Source: Candidatus Saccharimonadota bacterium | Lineage (GTDB): Bacteria > Patescibacteriota > Saccharimonadia > Saccharimonadales > UBA4665 | Reading direction: 5' to 3' | Assembly (NCBI GenBank): GCA_003164595.1 | Contig: PLTT01000018.1 | Coordinates: forward strand, 1 to 42,684 | Length of the DNA stretch: 42,684 nt | Shown here: one piece after another, positions 22,780 through 31,118 of the stretch | Position numbering within the stretch: the stretch's first letter is position 1 | How the letters are laid out: each line of letters opens with the position of its first letter | Notes under the pieces: generated by a model | Told to the model about the DNA's origin: nothing | What the model saw: the letters and a program-made list of their open reading frames with translations, nothing else | Database searches by the model: none | Translations under genes and position numbers: made by a program

Positions 22780-23148
22780 GTGACGACGCAACCAGAGTAC
22801 CCGCGATCTAAACCGGCAAGCCCAGATTATTGGGGGCCCACGGTGTTATTCCCTCTCGGCGATTCTACGCTTGAGCTAACTGAGGAGAATACTAGATTAA
22901 TAATCGTGAAGCAAGGGGAAGGATCATTCGACCGCATCGTGCACGAACTTGTGGCCGAAGGGCTCATTATGATCTATCTCGATTCACCCATACCAGATCA
23001 GACTAGAACGCAAATACTTGAAAGATTTGTTCCAGAGATTTCCGAAACAGTCGACGACCAGGGGCTGGAAGGTTATATTACTAAACGGGCTACTACTATA
23101 TTGGCTAATCTTCCTGGATATTTAGGGACAGACCGCCAGTTCGAATAA
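22780..23148 (+). CDS. Hypothetical protein
   Basis: A 122-aa soluble acidic protein, starting with GTG. It has an alternating strand/helix pattern (DSTLELTEENTRLIIVKQGEG; FDRIVHELVAEGLIMIYLD) but no motif I can name. A -10-like GATAAA lies eight bases before the GTG. It precedes the second ABC exporter by 62 nt; that gene has its own TATAAT, so co-transcription is not required. Confidence 0.55.
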   Translation: MTTQPEYPRSKPASPDYWGPTVLFPLGDSTLELTEENTRLIIVKQGEGSFDRIVHELVAEGLIMIYLDSPIPDQTRTQILERFVPEISETVDDQGLEGYITKRATTILANLPGYLGTDRQFE

Positions 23149-23210
23149 GCCAATAAATAAATATCTCTTCAGATAGTACGCTGGTTGGCCAACTGTTATA
23201 ATTAGTCTAG

Positions 23211-25082
23211 ATGAACCCAAATAGTGGAATGCGTGGCATGAGAGGCCCAATGAGATCTTTTGTGCGTGATCAGTCTGTGACTAAGCACAAGATTGCGCCT
23301 GGCGTACTAAAACGGATCTTGAGATTTGCCAAGCCCTATAAGAAATTATTGTATATCTTCCTAAGTATTGTTGTCTTCGACGCCGCTATTGGGGCAATAA
23401 ATCCACTTATCCTAAGACAAATAATTAATAAAGGCATACTGGGGCATAATACCGGGCTTATTGTTGACTTGGCAATACTGGTTGCTGGGCTGGCAATTAT
23501 AGATGCGTTCTTCGAGTTTTTTGAACGATTCATTTCGGCGAGGATTGGCGAAGGGCTCATCTTTGATATGCGCACCAAAATATTTAGCCATATTCAAAAA
23601 ATGCCCTTGGCGTTTTTTACTCGCACCCAAACCGGCGCACTAGTCAGTCGACTAAATAACGACGTATTGGGAGCTCAAGAAGCATTTACTGACGTCCTGT
23701 CCAATGTCGTGGGCAATATTATAAGCGTCAGCATAGTCCTGATAGTAATGTTCATATTATCCTGGCAATTAACGCTAGTTATTATAGTAATACTGCCACT
23801 TTTCCTGTTTCCAGCACGCTGGTTGGGCCGGCGCCTTCACGCCATAACTTTAGAGAGCTACAACCTCAATGCCACCATGAGTAACACGATGATTGAACGA
23901 TTTAATGTTTCCGGCGCATTACTCAGCAAAATATTCGGTGACCCAAAGAACGAAGAAGAAATTTTTAAGAAACGAGCTGGCCGTGTTCGTGATATTGGCG
24001 TTACCCAAGCAATGTATGCCAGGTTTTTGTTTATTGCATTAATGTTAACTGCATCGTTTGCAACGGCTATTATCTACGGCTGGGGGGGTATCTTGTCAGT
24101 ACACGGTGCGCTAAATGTCGGAACTGTCGTTGCTCTAACGGCATATCTAAACCGACTTTATGGACCATTAACCCAACTTTCCAACATGAATGTCGATGTG
24201 ATGACAGCCCTAGTGTCATTTGAAAGAGTTTTTGAAGTATTGGATCTAAAGCCACTGGTTAGGGATAAGCCAAATGCTATAGATATTCAGCAGGGCCCAT
24301 CAAGTATTACCTTTGAACACGTAGATTTCAGGTATCCTACTGCTAGTGAAGTCTCATTAGCTTCGTTAGAGTCAGTGGCAACCCTGAGCAAGACTCGCTC
24401 TAAGCAAGTACTTGCAGACATCTCGTTCGACGTTAAACCTGGACAACTCGTAGCTTTGGTGGGGCCTTCCGGTGCGGGCAAGACAACCATCTCTCAACTT
24501 GTGAGTCGGCTATATGACGTAACGAAGGGCTCGGTGAAAATTAACGGCGTAGACGTCCGAGACGCTTCGTTAAGTTCCTTACGCGCACGCATTGGGATGG
24601 TAACGCAAGATGCTCATCTGTTTCACGAGACGATACGTGACAATCTACTCTTTGCCAACCCGAAGGCCAGCGATGATGATATTAAAGCAGCCTTAGACAA
24701 TGCCCAACTTTCAGAGTTGATGGCGAATCTACCAGATGGGCTGGATACCATGGTCGGCGACCGAGGCTATAGATTATCTGGCGGCGAGAAGCAGCGTTTA
24801 GCGATTGCCCGTGTCCTGCTAAAGCACCCAGACATAGTGATACTTGATGAAGCAACAGCCCACCTTGACTCAGAATCGGAAAAAGCTATCCAGAAAGCTC
24901 TGCAGACAGCATTGATCGGCCGTACATCACTGGTTATAGCCCATAGACTATCAACCGTACAAAGTGCCGATCAAATATTGGTAATCGAGAAGGGTGAAAT
25001 TATTGAGCATGGTACCCACAGCCAACTACTCAAACATAAAGGCCTGTATTCAGATCTTTATAAAACTCAGTTTCGTGCCTAA
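23211..25082 (+). CDS. ABC exporter, fused membrane and ATPase domains
   Basis: A 623-aa multidrug/lipid-type ABC half-transporter. A basic cytosolic N-terminus (1-45) is followed by six membrane helices (about 46-340). The ATPase domain has Walker A G418-PSGAGKTT, signature LSGGE 522-526, Walker B D546-E547 and an H-loop (VIAHRLSTV). Between residues about 372-392 there is an extra Ser/Ala/Leu-rich insertion just before the Walker A strand. Substrate unknown. TATAAT ends eight bases before the ATG. It is more like MsbA/LmrA than the 9664 exporter in its domain linkers, but both belong to the same superfamily. Confidence 0.92.
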   Translation: MNPNSGMRGMRGPMRSFVRDQSVTKHKIAPGVLKRILRFAKPYKKLLYIFLSIVVFDAAIGAINPLILRQIINKGILGHNTGLIVDLAILVAGLAIIDAFFEFFERFISARIGEGLIFDMRTKIFSHIQKMPLAFFTRTQTGALVSRLNNDVLGAQEAFTDVLSNVVGNIISVSIVLIVMFILSWQLTLVIIVILPLFLFPARWLGRRLHAITLESYNLNATMSNTMIERFNVSGALLSKIFGDPKNEEEIFKKRAGRVRDIGVTQAMYARFLFIALMLTASFATAIIYGWGGILSVHGALNVGTVVALTAYLNRLYGPLTQLSNMNVDVMTALVSFERVFEVLDLKPLVRDKPNAIDIQQGPSSITFEHVDFRYPTASEVSLASLESVATLSKTRSKQVLADISFDVKPGQLVALVGPSGAGKTTISQLVSRLYDVTKGSVKINGVDVRDASLSSLRARIGMVTQDAHLFHETIRDNLLFANPKASDDDIKAALDNAQLSELMANLPDGLDTMVGDRGYRLSGGEKQRLAIARVLLKHPDIVILDEATAHLDSESEKAIQKALQTALIGRTSLVIAHRLSTVQSADQILVIEKGEIIEHGTHSQLLKHKGLYSDLYKTQFRA

Positions 25083-25132
25083 CGATGCTGGGTATTTACA
25101 GAGATGTTATTATCTGTTAATATAGTTTTATT

Positions 25133-25648
25133 ATGTCCAGACAATCCGAAGAATTACTATTGAGAGGTACGTTTGGTTATGTCCTAGGTGGTGATTTCAT
25201 GCCAGCTTCTAACCGCTTGAAGTGCACACACTCCCTGGCAAGGCTAGCTATAGCCACTTTCGTAGCAGGCAAACCGGAACTAGACCTAGATAGTGATGAT
25301 GGACGAGCTTTAAACAATTTTACCTACCGGCCCGCCTGGGAACCAAGCGTGAAAGCAGTCGCCACAGTACAGGATGGCTACCTTCTTACCGGTATTGGTC
25401 TATGGCACAATAATAGCGATGCGACATTACTCGTCCAGGACACGCCGTCATCTTATGACCGGGGTGAGGGGCGCATGGTTATGATTACCAAGAACCAGGA
25501 GCAGCATGATATCGAAACCATCCCGTTAAGAATCAGACCAGAGGGTCTAGAGGGTCAAGAAATCTATACCGCCAAATACATGGTGACTGGGCTGGTGGCG
25601 CAATTCTTTGAAGAAGTAGAGCAAGCAGAAAGAAATCTAGATCTATAG
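25133..25648 (+). CDS. Hypothetical protein
   Basis: A 171-aa soluble protein with a mixed alpha/beta pattern (VKAVATVQDGYLLTGIGLWHNN; EGRMVMITKNQEQHDIETIPL) and no recognised motif. TATAGT ends six bases before the ATG, consistent with leaderless expression. Convergent with the 25684 gene. No neighbour gives a functional clue. Confidence 0.6.
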   Translation: MSRQSEELLLRGTFGYVLGGDFMPASNRLKCTHSLARLAIATFVAGKPELDLDSDDGRALNNFTYRPAWEPSVKAVATVQDGYLLTGIGLWHNNSDATLLVQDTPSSYDRGEGRMVMITKNQEQHDIETIPLRIRPEGLEGQEIYTAKYMVTGLVAQFFEEVEQAERNLDL

Positions 25649-25683
25649 AGGCGCGTGTAGTTTATTAATAAGATATAACTATT

Positions 25684-26445
25684 TTAACTTCGGGTAACTA
25701 TTGAATATGCTTCGATTTGCTTTTCAGTTATCCAGCCAATACCGCCAGCTTTTCTGCTTCTAGACCAGGCTTCGAAAATATCGCGGAATTTATTTTGACC
25801 AGAGATATGGTCAAGAATCAAAACATCACTGAGAGCATTAATAAAGAAATCTTTTTGCCTGGTTGTGTCCAAGTTCATGCTCGATAAGTGCCTAGTGGCA
25901 TATTCTTGAAGATAGTTGGCAATAGTGGTATTAGCTAGCGCCTCATAACCATAACGATCAACATGATCCAAGATCACATCATCAGGAATACTAGTTTTAG
26001 TATCGACAGTCCGGCCAGTGGTTGCATATATTTGATGACCCTGCTCAAGCTTCATTCTCAGAGCAGCTTTTGCTCCTTCGACATCATCCGAAGATACGTC
26101 CGTAGAGGCTCTGATCAGGTCCTTAAATATAAGAGGATCACTACCCATTGATCTAACCAGCCTGTCGGCTGTCATGCGCCTGGGGCCTGCTCTATTGGAC
26201 TTGCTATCTTCGGCATCAAGTATCGCGTTGGCTTGGCGAATAGTGTCAAAATCGTCACTCGATAAATCTGTCAGACTATCAATCAGATTTAGATAGGAAC
26301 TAAATAGAGCCTCAGCCTTATCCGGTTTACCATCCTCCTCATCAAGCATAGCCGCAACTGGCCTCATTTCTGGTAAATCACGAGTTACATCCCACAAAAG
26401 ATCCATTATTGGCTCTAGGTTATCTAGTGATGGCCGTTGTTCCAT
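25684..26445 (-). CDS. Hypothetical helical protein
   Basis: A 253-aa, predominantly helical and acidic soluble protein with no recognised family. The first half contains two related stretches, VAAMLDEEDGKPDKAEALF and ANAILDAEDSKSNRAG, which may be an internal repeat. It has its own promoter overlapping the end of the metal-permease gene, so it is not simply the last gene of that operon. Confidence 0.6.
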   Translation of the reverse strand: MEQRPSLDNLEPIMDLLWDVTRDLPEMRPVAAMLDEEDGKPDKAEALFSSYLNLIDSLTDLSSDDFDTIRQANAILDAEDSKSNRAGPRRMTADRLVRSMGSDPLIFKDLIRASTDVSSDDVEGAKAALRMKLEQGHQIYATTGRTVDTKTSIPDDVILDHVDRYGYEALANTTIANYLQEYATRHLSSMNLDTTRQKDFFINALSDVLILDHISGQNKFRDIFEAWSRSRKAGGIGWITEKQIEAYSIVTRS

Positions 26446-26451
26446 GACACG

Positions 26452-26480
26452 ATAATATCAGATTATGCAACATTTATCAA
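26452..26480 (-). promoter_or_regulatory. Promoter of the 253-aa gene, leaderless type
   Basis: TTGATA (26475-26480), 17 nt, TATTAT (26452-26457), then six bases to the ATG at 26445. The -35 box overlaps the stop region of the upstream permease gene. Confidence 0.6.
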
Positions 26481-27367
26481 TTTTTTCCAGACATAAGCGA
26501 CATGCGCCTAAAAATACCTGACTGGACAATCCTAACGGATATATAAGCCAGAAAAACTATTGAGGTTATGAAGAAGCTAACCGGGTAGGGAACATAGTAG
26601 GAAATGAATAGCCCAGCCCAAGTCGCTAGAAGGGCAATACATACAGATATCGCTAGGCCCTGAGACGGTCGACGCGCCAGACGCTGAGCGACGGCGGCTG
26701 GCGTTACCATTAAGGCAAAAATTAGTAGAACACCAACTACCTGAACGGCAATCGAAGTAGCCACGGCAATTAACAGCATAAAAACTATACTCATTTTCAT
26801 CATTGATATACCTTTAGCTTCGGCAACCTCTTCGTCTAATGAGGCGAATAATAGGCGTCTATAAAGTAATATGATGGCGACAATAATCAGCACCCCGGCG
26901 ACCAAAGTCGCTATTACGTCGCTGCTGCTTATACCCAAAATCTCGCCGAACAGTAGTGAATATGCTTCAGTGGCATAACCTTTGTAAAGGTTTATGAAGA
27001 GCACTCCGAGACCAAGCATAAAGGCCAGCACTGTGCCAATTTGCACATCTCGGCTCGAAGCCTTACGGCCTAATACTGCCATAGTTAGCCCTCCGCCGGA
27101 CGTAAAGAGTAGTAAGCCACTTAAAGGGTTCAAACCCAGGAGCACGGCTCCAGCGGCTCCGGCAAAACCAATATGCGAAAGGGCGTGTGCAGCAAATGAT
27201 AAACGCCGCATCACAACAAAGTAACCGACAACACCGGCAACCAGGGCGACAATCGTCCCGGCTTCAAAAGCGTGGCGCATGAAATCATACTGCCACATGT
27301 TAAAAAAATCATTCCAGAGGTTAAGACTAAAACCCGACGAAGCAAAGTCCGATAATCTAGTCATCAT
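26477..27367 (-). CDS. Zn/Mn ABC transporter permease (ZnuB/MntB type)
   Basis: A 296-aa permease with eight or nine predicted helices, matching the ABC-3 family: HALSHIGFAGAAGAVLLG near the N-terminus and VQVVGVLLIFALMVTPAAVA in the second half. It forms the membrane channel of a metal importer with the ATPase and binding protein encoded just upstream. The ATG at 27367 overlaps the ATPase gene end by 11 nt, showing translational coupling. Confidence 0.88.
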   Translation of the reverse strand: MMTRLSDFASSGFSLNLWNDFFNMWQYDFMRHAFEAGTIVALVAGVVGYFVVMRRLSFAAHALSHIGFAGAAGAVLLGLNPLSGLLLFTSGGGLTMAVLGRKASSRDVQIGTVLAFMLGLGVLFINLYKGYATEAYSLLFGEILGISSSDVIATLVAGVLIIVAIILLYRRLLFASLDEEVAEAKGISMMKMSIVFMLLIAVATSIAVQVVGVLLIFALMVTPAAVAQRLARRPSQGLAISVCIALLATWAGLFISYYVPYPVSFFITSIVFLAYISVRIVQSGIFRRMSLMSGKN

Positions 27368-28154
27368 GGTGCAAAGCCTCCTCAACACCCAAGACAGCTA
27401 GTTGGCCCCTAGAGCCTCTAAGCACTTCAATCGGGGCATCATATAACTCAGACAACTTTTGGCTAGTAACAATCTCACTGGGTTTTCCGCTAGCTACTTT
27501 GCCATTAGCAATGTATATAATCCGGTCAACTACTGGCAGAAGGGGATTAATATCGTGAGCTATCAGCAAAACGGCTATATTCTGTTTTGTAACAACGTCA
27601 CTGATTAAACGGATTAGCTCCGTCTCACGGCGGATATCTAAATTAGCCAATGGCTCATCAAGCAATAATAAGCCTGGCCTGCCAGCAAGAGCTTGCGCTA
27701 AGAATATTCTTTGTAACTCGCCACCAGATAATTCGCTCAAAGCCCGATTGGCCAGATCATCCGCTCCGACAATTTTGAGAGTATCATATGCTTGCTGACG
27801 CTCTGCATCAGCTTTCCCGAGACTAAAGCCTAGGCCCGTACCACTGACGGACAGTCTGACGTACTCCAAAGCCTCTATCCGTGATTCACTGTCGATATAT
27901 GGCCGCTGAGGAACGTAGCCAATCCGAGGATTGCCTCTTGATGGCTGTTCGCCAAATACCTCAAGTTGGCCAGAATTCGGTCGGGCCAATCCAAGCAATA
28001 AGCGAAAAAGACTAGTTTTCCCAGCGCCATTGGCACCAAGCAAGCCAACAAATTCACCACGATTTATACTAAAGTTAGCATCCCGCCATATAATCTTGTC
28101 TCGATATGCCGCAACCAGGTCACGAGCAGCAATGATGTTCGTGTTATTGTTCAC
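27357..28154 (-). CDS. Zn/Mn ABC transporter ATPase (ZnuC/MntA type)
   Basis: A 265-aa ABC ATPase with Walker A GANGAGKT (40-47), signature LSGGELQR and Walker B LLLLDEPLANLD. It powers uptake of the metal delivered by the adjacent binding protein. The GTG start lies one base after the binding-protein stop (TAGCGTG), and the gene overlaps the permease gene, so the three genes form one tightly coupled operon under the Fur-type operator at 29121. Confidence 0.9.
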   Translation of the reverse strand: MNNNTNIIAARDLVAAYRDKIIWRDANFSINRGEFVGLLGANGAGKTSLFRLLLGLARPNSGQLEVFGEQPSRGNPRIGYVPQRPYIDSESRIEALEYVRLSVSGTGLGFSLGKADAERQQAYDTLKIVGADDLANRALSELSGGELQRIFLAQALAGRPGLLLLDEPLANLDIRRETELIRLISDVVTKQNIAVLLIAHDINPLLPVVDRIIYIANGKVASGKPSEIVTSQKLSELYDAPIEVLRGSRGQLAVLGVEEALHHDD

Positions 28155-28155
28155 G

Positions 28156-29091
28156 CTATTGACCTAATGCCTGAGCATTTAGGGCATTTTGGAGATTTAG
28201 TAATTCGGAATTCATCCAAACCTGAAAGGTCGTATTCGGTGGCTGAATGGTTTCCGTTACTCCAACAATTGGTATATTCTGCTCGGCGGCAATAACTTTC
28301 ATACTCGAGGTTAACGGAGTAACCGTCTGCTCGTTATAGACCAGCACTTTAACCTGACCGCTTTGAAGTTGTTGTTGGAATTGGACTACACTATCTGTCG
28401 GCGGATCATTACCATCAGCTACCGCTTGAGTAAAAGCTGGCGGAGAAACCAAATCCAAACCAGCCGCTGATGCCAAATAAGCAAAAATATCCTCGGTCGT
28501 AGCAACCTTGGTTCCAGTAAATTCTTTTTTTATTTCAGCAATCCGTTGTTGATAGCCAGACAACGACACCGTTAAGATCTTGTCTTGTTGTTGAAAATAG
28601 GCTTTATCGGATGGATTGATACTAATTAGGCTTTGCTCCATTTGCGCAACTACTTTATTCACATAGTTTGGCGAATACCAAAAGTGTGGATTGTCGCCAT
28701 TTTGCTTACCCAGCAGTGTGGCAACATCCAAAACAGTACGCTTGGAATTTGGGCTAGCCGCCAATAATTTGTTACCCCAACTGTCATAGCCGGCACCATT
28801 TAAGATTACGTAGTTAGCGGTTGCAAAATCCCGCGCGTCTGTTGAATTAACTTCATACTCGTGAGGGTCGGCATTGGGGTCTGAGACAATAGAAGTTACT
28901 TTCACTTTCGAGCCGCCTAATTGTGAAACAAGACTGCCCCAAAAGTTCTCAGCAGCTACAATTTGAATAGTACCGTTTTGGGTCGATGTCTGATTATGGC
29001 TAATTCTAATCATGCCGATGACTAGTCCCGCGACCACTACTAAACCAATCAAAATAGAGATTTGTTTGGATGAAATCTTAGACCTCTTCAT
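28156..29091 (-). CDS. Metal-binding substrate-binding protein of Zn/Mn importer
   Basis: A 311-aa cluster-9 (ZnuA/PsaA-type) binding protein with an N-terminal membrane anchor or signal segment (residues 11-29). Likely ligands are H77 (DPHEYE), H136 (NPHFWYSP) and E200 (TTEDIFAYL). A Glu at the third position is typical of Mn-binding PsaA-like proteins, whereas zinc-binding ZnuA has His; the His-rich zinc loop is also absent. Manganese is therefore at least as likely as zinc. There is no lipobox Cys, so it is probably held by its N-terminal helix. First gene of the operon, with a leaderless promoter. Confidence 0.85.
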   Translation of the reverse strand: MKRSKISSKQISILIGLVVVAGLVIGMIRISHNQTSTQNGTIQIVAAENFWGSLVSQLGGSKVKVTSIVSDPNADPHEYEVNSTDARDFATANYVILNGAGYDSWGNKLLAASPNSKRTVLDVATLLGKQNGDNPHFWYSPNYVNKVVAQMEQSLISINPSDKAYFQQQDKILTVSLSGYQQRIAEIKKEFTGTKVATTEDIFAYLASAAGLDLVSPPAFTQAVADGNDPPTDSVVQFQQQLQSGQVKVLVYNEQTVTPLTSSMKVIAAEQNIPIVGVTETIQPPNTTFQVWMNSELLNLQNALNAQALGQ

Positions 29092-29098
29092 GAGGACT

Positions 29099-29127
29099 AT
29101 GCTATAGAGATAAATAGATTATTGCAA
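29099..29127 (-). promoter_or_regulatory. Promoter of the metal-importer operon
   Basis: On the minus strand TTGCAA (29122-29127), 17 nt, TAGCAT (29099-29104), then seven bases to the ATG at 29091. The -35 box is the left arm of the operator palindrome. Confidence 0.6.
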
Positions 29128-29139
29128 ATTTGTTGCAAT
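29121..29139. promoter_or_regulatory. Fur/Zur-type operator palindrome
   Basis: ATTGCAA-N5-TTGCAAT is a perfect 19-bp inverted repeat between the metal-importer operon and the Fur-family gene. It covers the -35 boxes of both. A third TTGCAA lies at 29151-29156 beside the regulator's start codon. Confidence 0.7.
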
Positions 29140-29149
29140 TATTATAAGA
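29122..29149 (+). promoter_or_regulatory. Promoter of the Fur-family gene
   Basis: TTGCAA (29122-29127), 16 nt, TATAAG (29144-29149), then eight bases to the ATG at 29158. The self-complementary -35 hexamer is shared with the divergent importer promoter. Confidence 0.55.
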
Positions 29150-29157
29150 TTTGCAAC

Positions 29158-29601
29158 ATGACAACTGCAGAAAATATTTTAAGTACTTTGCTAAAGGACC
29201 ACGGCTATAGTATTACCAGCCAACGATTGTTGGTGTTTAACCTCCTCATCGGGCAAGAACCAATGACAATGCATGAACTTATCGACCGAACGAACGGTAA
29301 GATTGACCGAGCTAGTATCTACAGAATCATTGGGTTGTTTGACCAAATCGGCATAACTCAACGGCTTAATATTGGCTGGAAATATAAAATTGAGCTTACA
29401 GATAAATTCGCCGAGCACCACCATCACTTAACTTGCCTTAATTGCCACAAAGTTATACCCATAAACAAAAATGAGTTGGAAGACTTCATTGCGCAGCTAG
29501 CCACGGTTCAGGGTTTTACGCCTATTGATCACCAGGTTGAAATCCAAGGTTATTGCCAAAATTGCAGCAAAAAAGTAACTAAGGCTAAGTTATTAAATTA
29601 A
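29158..29601 (+). CDS. Fur-family metalloregulator (Zur/Mur type)
   Basis: A 147-aa Fur-family repressor. The N-terminal winged helix (SITSQRLLVFNLL; RASIYRIIGLFDQIGI) is followed by the dimerisation domain with the regulatory-metal His run HHHH (87-90), and the structural zinc site C93-x-x-C96 and C133-x-x-C136. It is divergent from a Zn/Mn importer across a perfect palindrome and most likely represses both the importer and itself when metal is plentiful. An upstream in-frame start (29122) lies inside the operator and is rejected. The metal (Zn or Mn) cannot be told from sequence. Confidence 0.9.
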   Translation: MTTAENILSTLLKDHGYSITSQRLLVFNLLIGQEPMTMHELIDRTNGKIDRASIYRIIGLFDQIGITQRLNIGWKYKIELTDKFAEHHHHLTCLNCHKVIPINKNELEDFIAQLATVQGFTPIDHQVEIQGYCQNCSKKVTKAKLLN

Positions 29602-29628
29602 AGTAAGGACGCTTGTTAAAAAGGCTGT

Positions 29629-30447
29629 TTATGGGATAGGGGTTGGGTCCCAAGAAGTCCGGTGGTTGGCATTCAGCCCCCTAAGCGCAATTAGGTCGGA
29701 CTCATCCAATGTGAAATCAAATATATCGATATTTTCGGCTATTCGTGAAGCGGTAGTCGATTTAGGTAATGGGATGGCTCCAACTTCGACACACCATCGC
29801 AGCATAATCTGGGCAGTTGATTTGCTGTGCTTCTTGGCTAGTTTCGCCAGCACTGGATTTGTTAATCCATATCCATGCGCCAAAGGTGAGTAGGCTTCAA
29901 CCGCTATGCCCTCAACCTCACAATATTTCAGTAATTCTGGCTGCTGTAAGAAAACGTGCAGTTCAACCTGGTTCACTGCAGGTCTAATCCGACAATCTTT
30001 GAGCAGTCTCTCTAGATGTCTAATAGTGTAGTTACTGACCCCAATTGAATTAGCTCGGCCACTATCGGCAATCTCTTCCATTTTCTTCCATGCCGAGTGG
30101 CGTAGCTTCGGAACGGGAAAGTGGAGCAGTAATAAATCTACATGATCAGTCTGGAGTTTATTAAGCGACTTTTCAAAACTAGACAATAGGCGAGTAGATA
30201 GGAAGTTTAGTAGCCAAATCTTGGTAGTTATAAAAAGATCATTTCGATTTATCTCGCTAGTTTTAAGCGCCTCACCAATGTATTGTTCATTGTCATAGAT
30301 TTGAGCCGTGTCAAAGTGCCGGTAACCATTCTCCAAAGCAGTTCTAACGGTCTGTAAGCATTCACTTTTGTCTTTAATCTGCCATGTACCGAGACCAACT
30401 TGGGGAATGTAGGGACCATTACTAAGCTTAGTTTTTGGAACTGTCAT
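29629..30447 (-). CDS. Aldo/keto reductase
   Basis: A 272-aa NADPH-dependent aldo/keto reductase of the AKR5-like bacterial group (2,5-diketogluconate reductase/morphine dehydrogenase style). The catalytic tetrad is complete: D46 and Y51 (FDTAQIYDNE), K76 (ITTKIW) and H109 (LLLLHFP). It reduces aldehydes or ketones to alcohols; the substrate is unknown. SD GGAGGTC lies before the ATG. It is a single gene, convergent with the Fur gene. Detoxification of reactive aldehydes would be a usual role. Confidence 0.92.
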   Translation of the reverse strand: MTVPKTKLSNGPYIPQVGLGTWQIKDKSECLQTVRTALENGYRHFDTAQIYDNEQYIGEALKTSEINRNDLFITTKIWLLNFLSTRLLSSFEKSLNKLQTDHVDLLLLHFPVPKLRHSAWKKMEEIADSGRANSIGVSNYTIRHLERLLKDCRIRPAVNQVELHVFLQQPELLKYCEVEGIAVEAYSPLAHGYGLTNPVLAKLAKKHSKSTAQIMLRWCVEVGAIPLPKSTTASRIAENIDIFDFTLDESDLIALRGLNANHRTSWDPTPIP

Positions 30448-30528
30448 CAGACCTCCAATCTTTCTTTAGTATTCTAAACCTATAATAGCACCACGAGTGA
30501 AAGTCAGATCGTGATAATATGAAGAGGC

Positions 30529-30639
30529 ATGAAACAGAAAACCGAACAAGAGATTAAACAAATTGGCCTGGACGTCGTTATAGCCATTGTAATCGTCGTG
30601 TTTATTGTCGGTTTCGCATTAGGCTTTGTAGTAAATTAA
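30529..30639 (+). CDS. Single-helix small membrane protein (36 aa)
   Basis: A 36-aa reading frame: a charged N-terminus (MKQKTEQEIKQIG) and one hydrophobic helix (residues 14-35; VVIAIVIVVFIVGFALGF). AGAGG lies four bases before the ATG. It is 22 nt upstream of the next membrane-protein gene on the same strand, so it may be co-transcribed. Small single-helix proteins often regulate a membrane partner. Too short for most gene finders. Confidence 0.5.
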   Translation: MKQKTEQEIKQIGLDVVIAIVIVVFIVGFALGFVVN

Positions 30640-30661
30640 TATTAGAAGAAGAGCAGAAACA

Positions 30662-31051
30662 GTGAAAGCTTCCAAGGAACAGAAATATATCCCAGGTGTC
30701 TGTAATATCGGCCCAGCTGAGCGAGCTAGACGTCGCCAGGCAGGTTTATTTGGGATACTTACGTCAATCGTACTAATAGTAACTTTGATAGCTATCGGCG
30801 CTCCAAGAGGCTGGCGCTTGTTGCTAATTATCCCACTGACAGCAGCGGCTCTAGGATACCTGCAGGACTATTTTCACTTCTGCGTCGGTTTTGGTTTAAA
30901 GGGACTCTATAATGTTATTAACAGTGTTGGTACGACTGACAATATCACCTTGGCTAAGTATCGCGCTGCAGACCGCCGCAAAGCCTTTACCATCCTATAC
31001 TTATCGTTGGCAATGGGCACAGTAATAGCCTTACTCTGTTTTTTGGTCTAG
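30662..31051 (+). CDS. Conserved-looking membrane protein with Cys motif
   Basis: A 129-aa protein starting with GTG. After a short N-terminus with PGVCNIGPAERARR comes a helix pair (residues about 27-65), a loop with YFHFCVGFGLKG, and a last helix (about 108-128). The two Cys residues lie on opposite sides of the first helix pair and the pattern CNIG-x-x-E-x-x-R-R looks conserved, but I cannot name the family. The preceding 36-aa membrane protein may be its partner. Confidence 0.6.
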   Translation: MKASKEQKYIPGVCNIGPAERARRRQAGLFGILTSIVLIVTLIAIGAPRGWRLLLIIPLTAAALGYLQDYFHFCVGFGLKGLYNVINSVGTTDNITLAKYRAADRRKAFTILYLSLAMGTVIALLCFLV

Positions 31052-31118
31052 TAACTTCTGTTCATAACGAAGTCGGGTATAGCGGTTAGATAATGCTAAT
31101 GTTTGCTATCATTATTTA

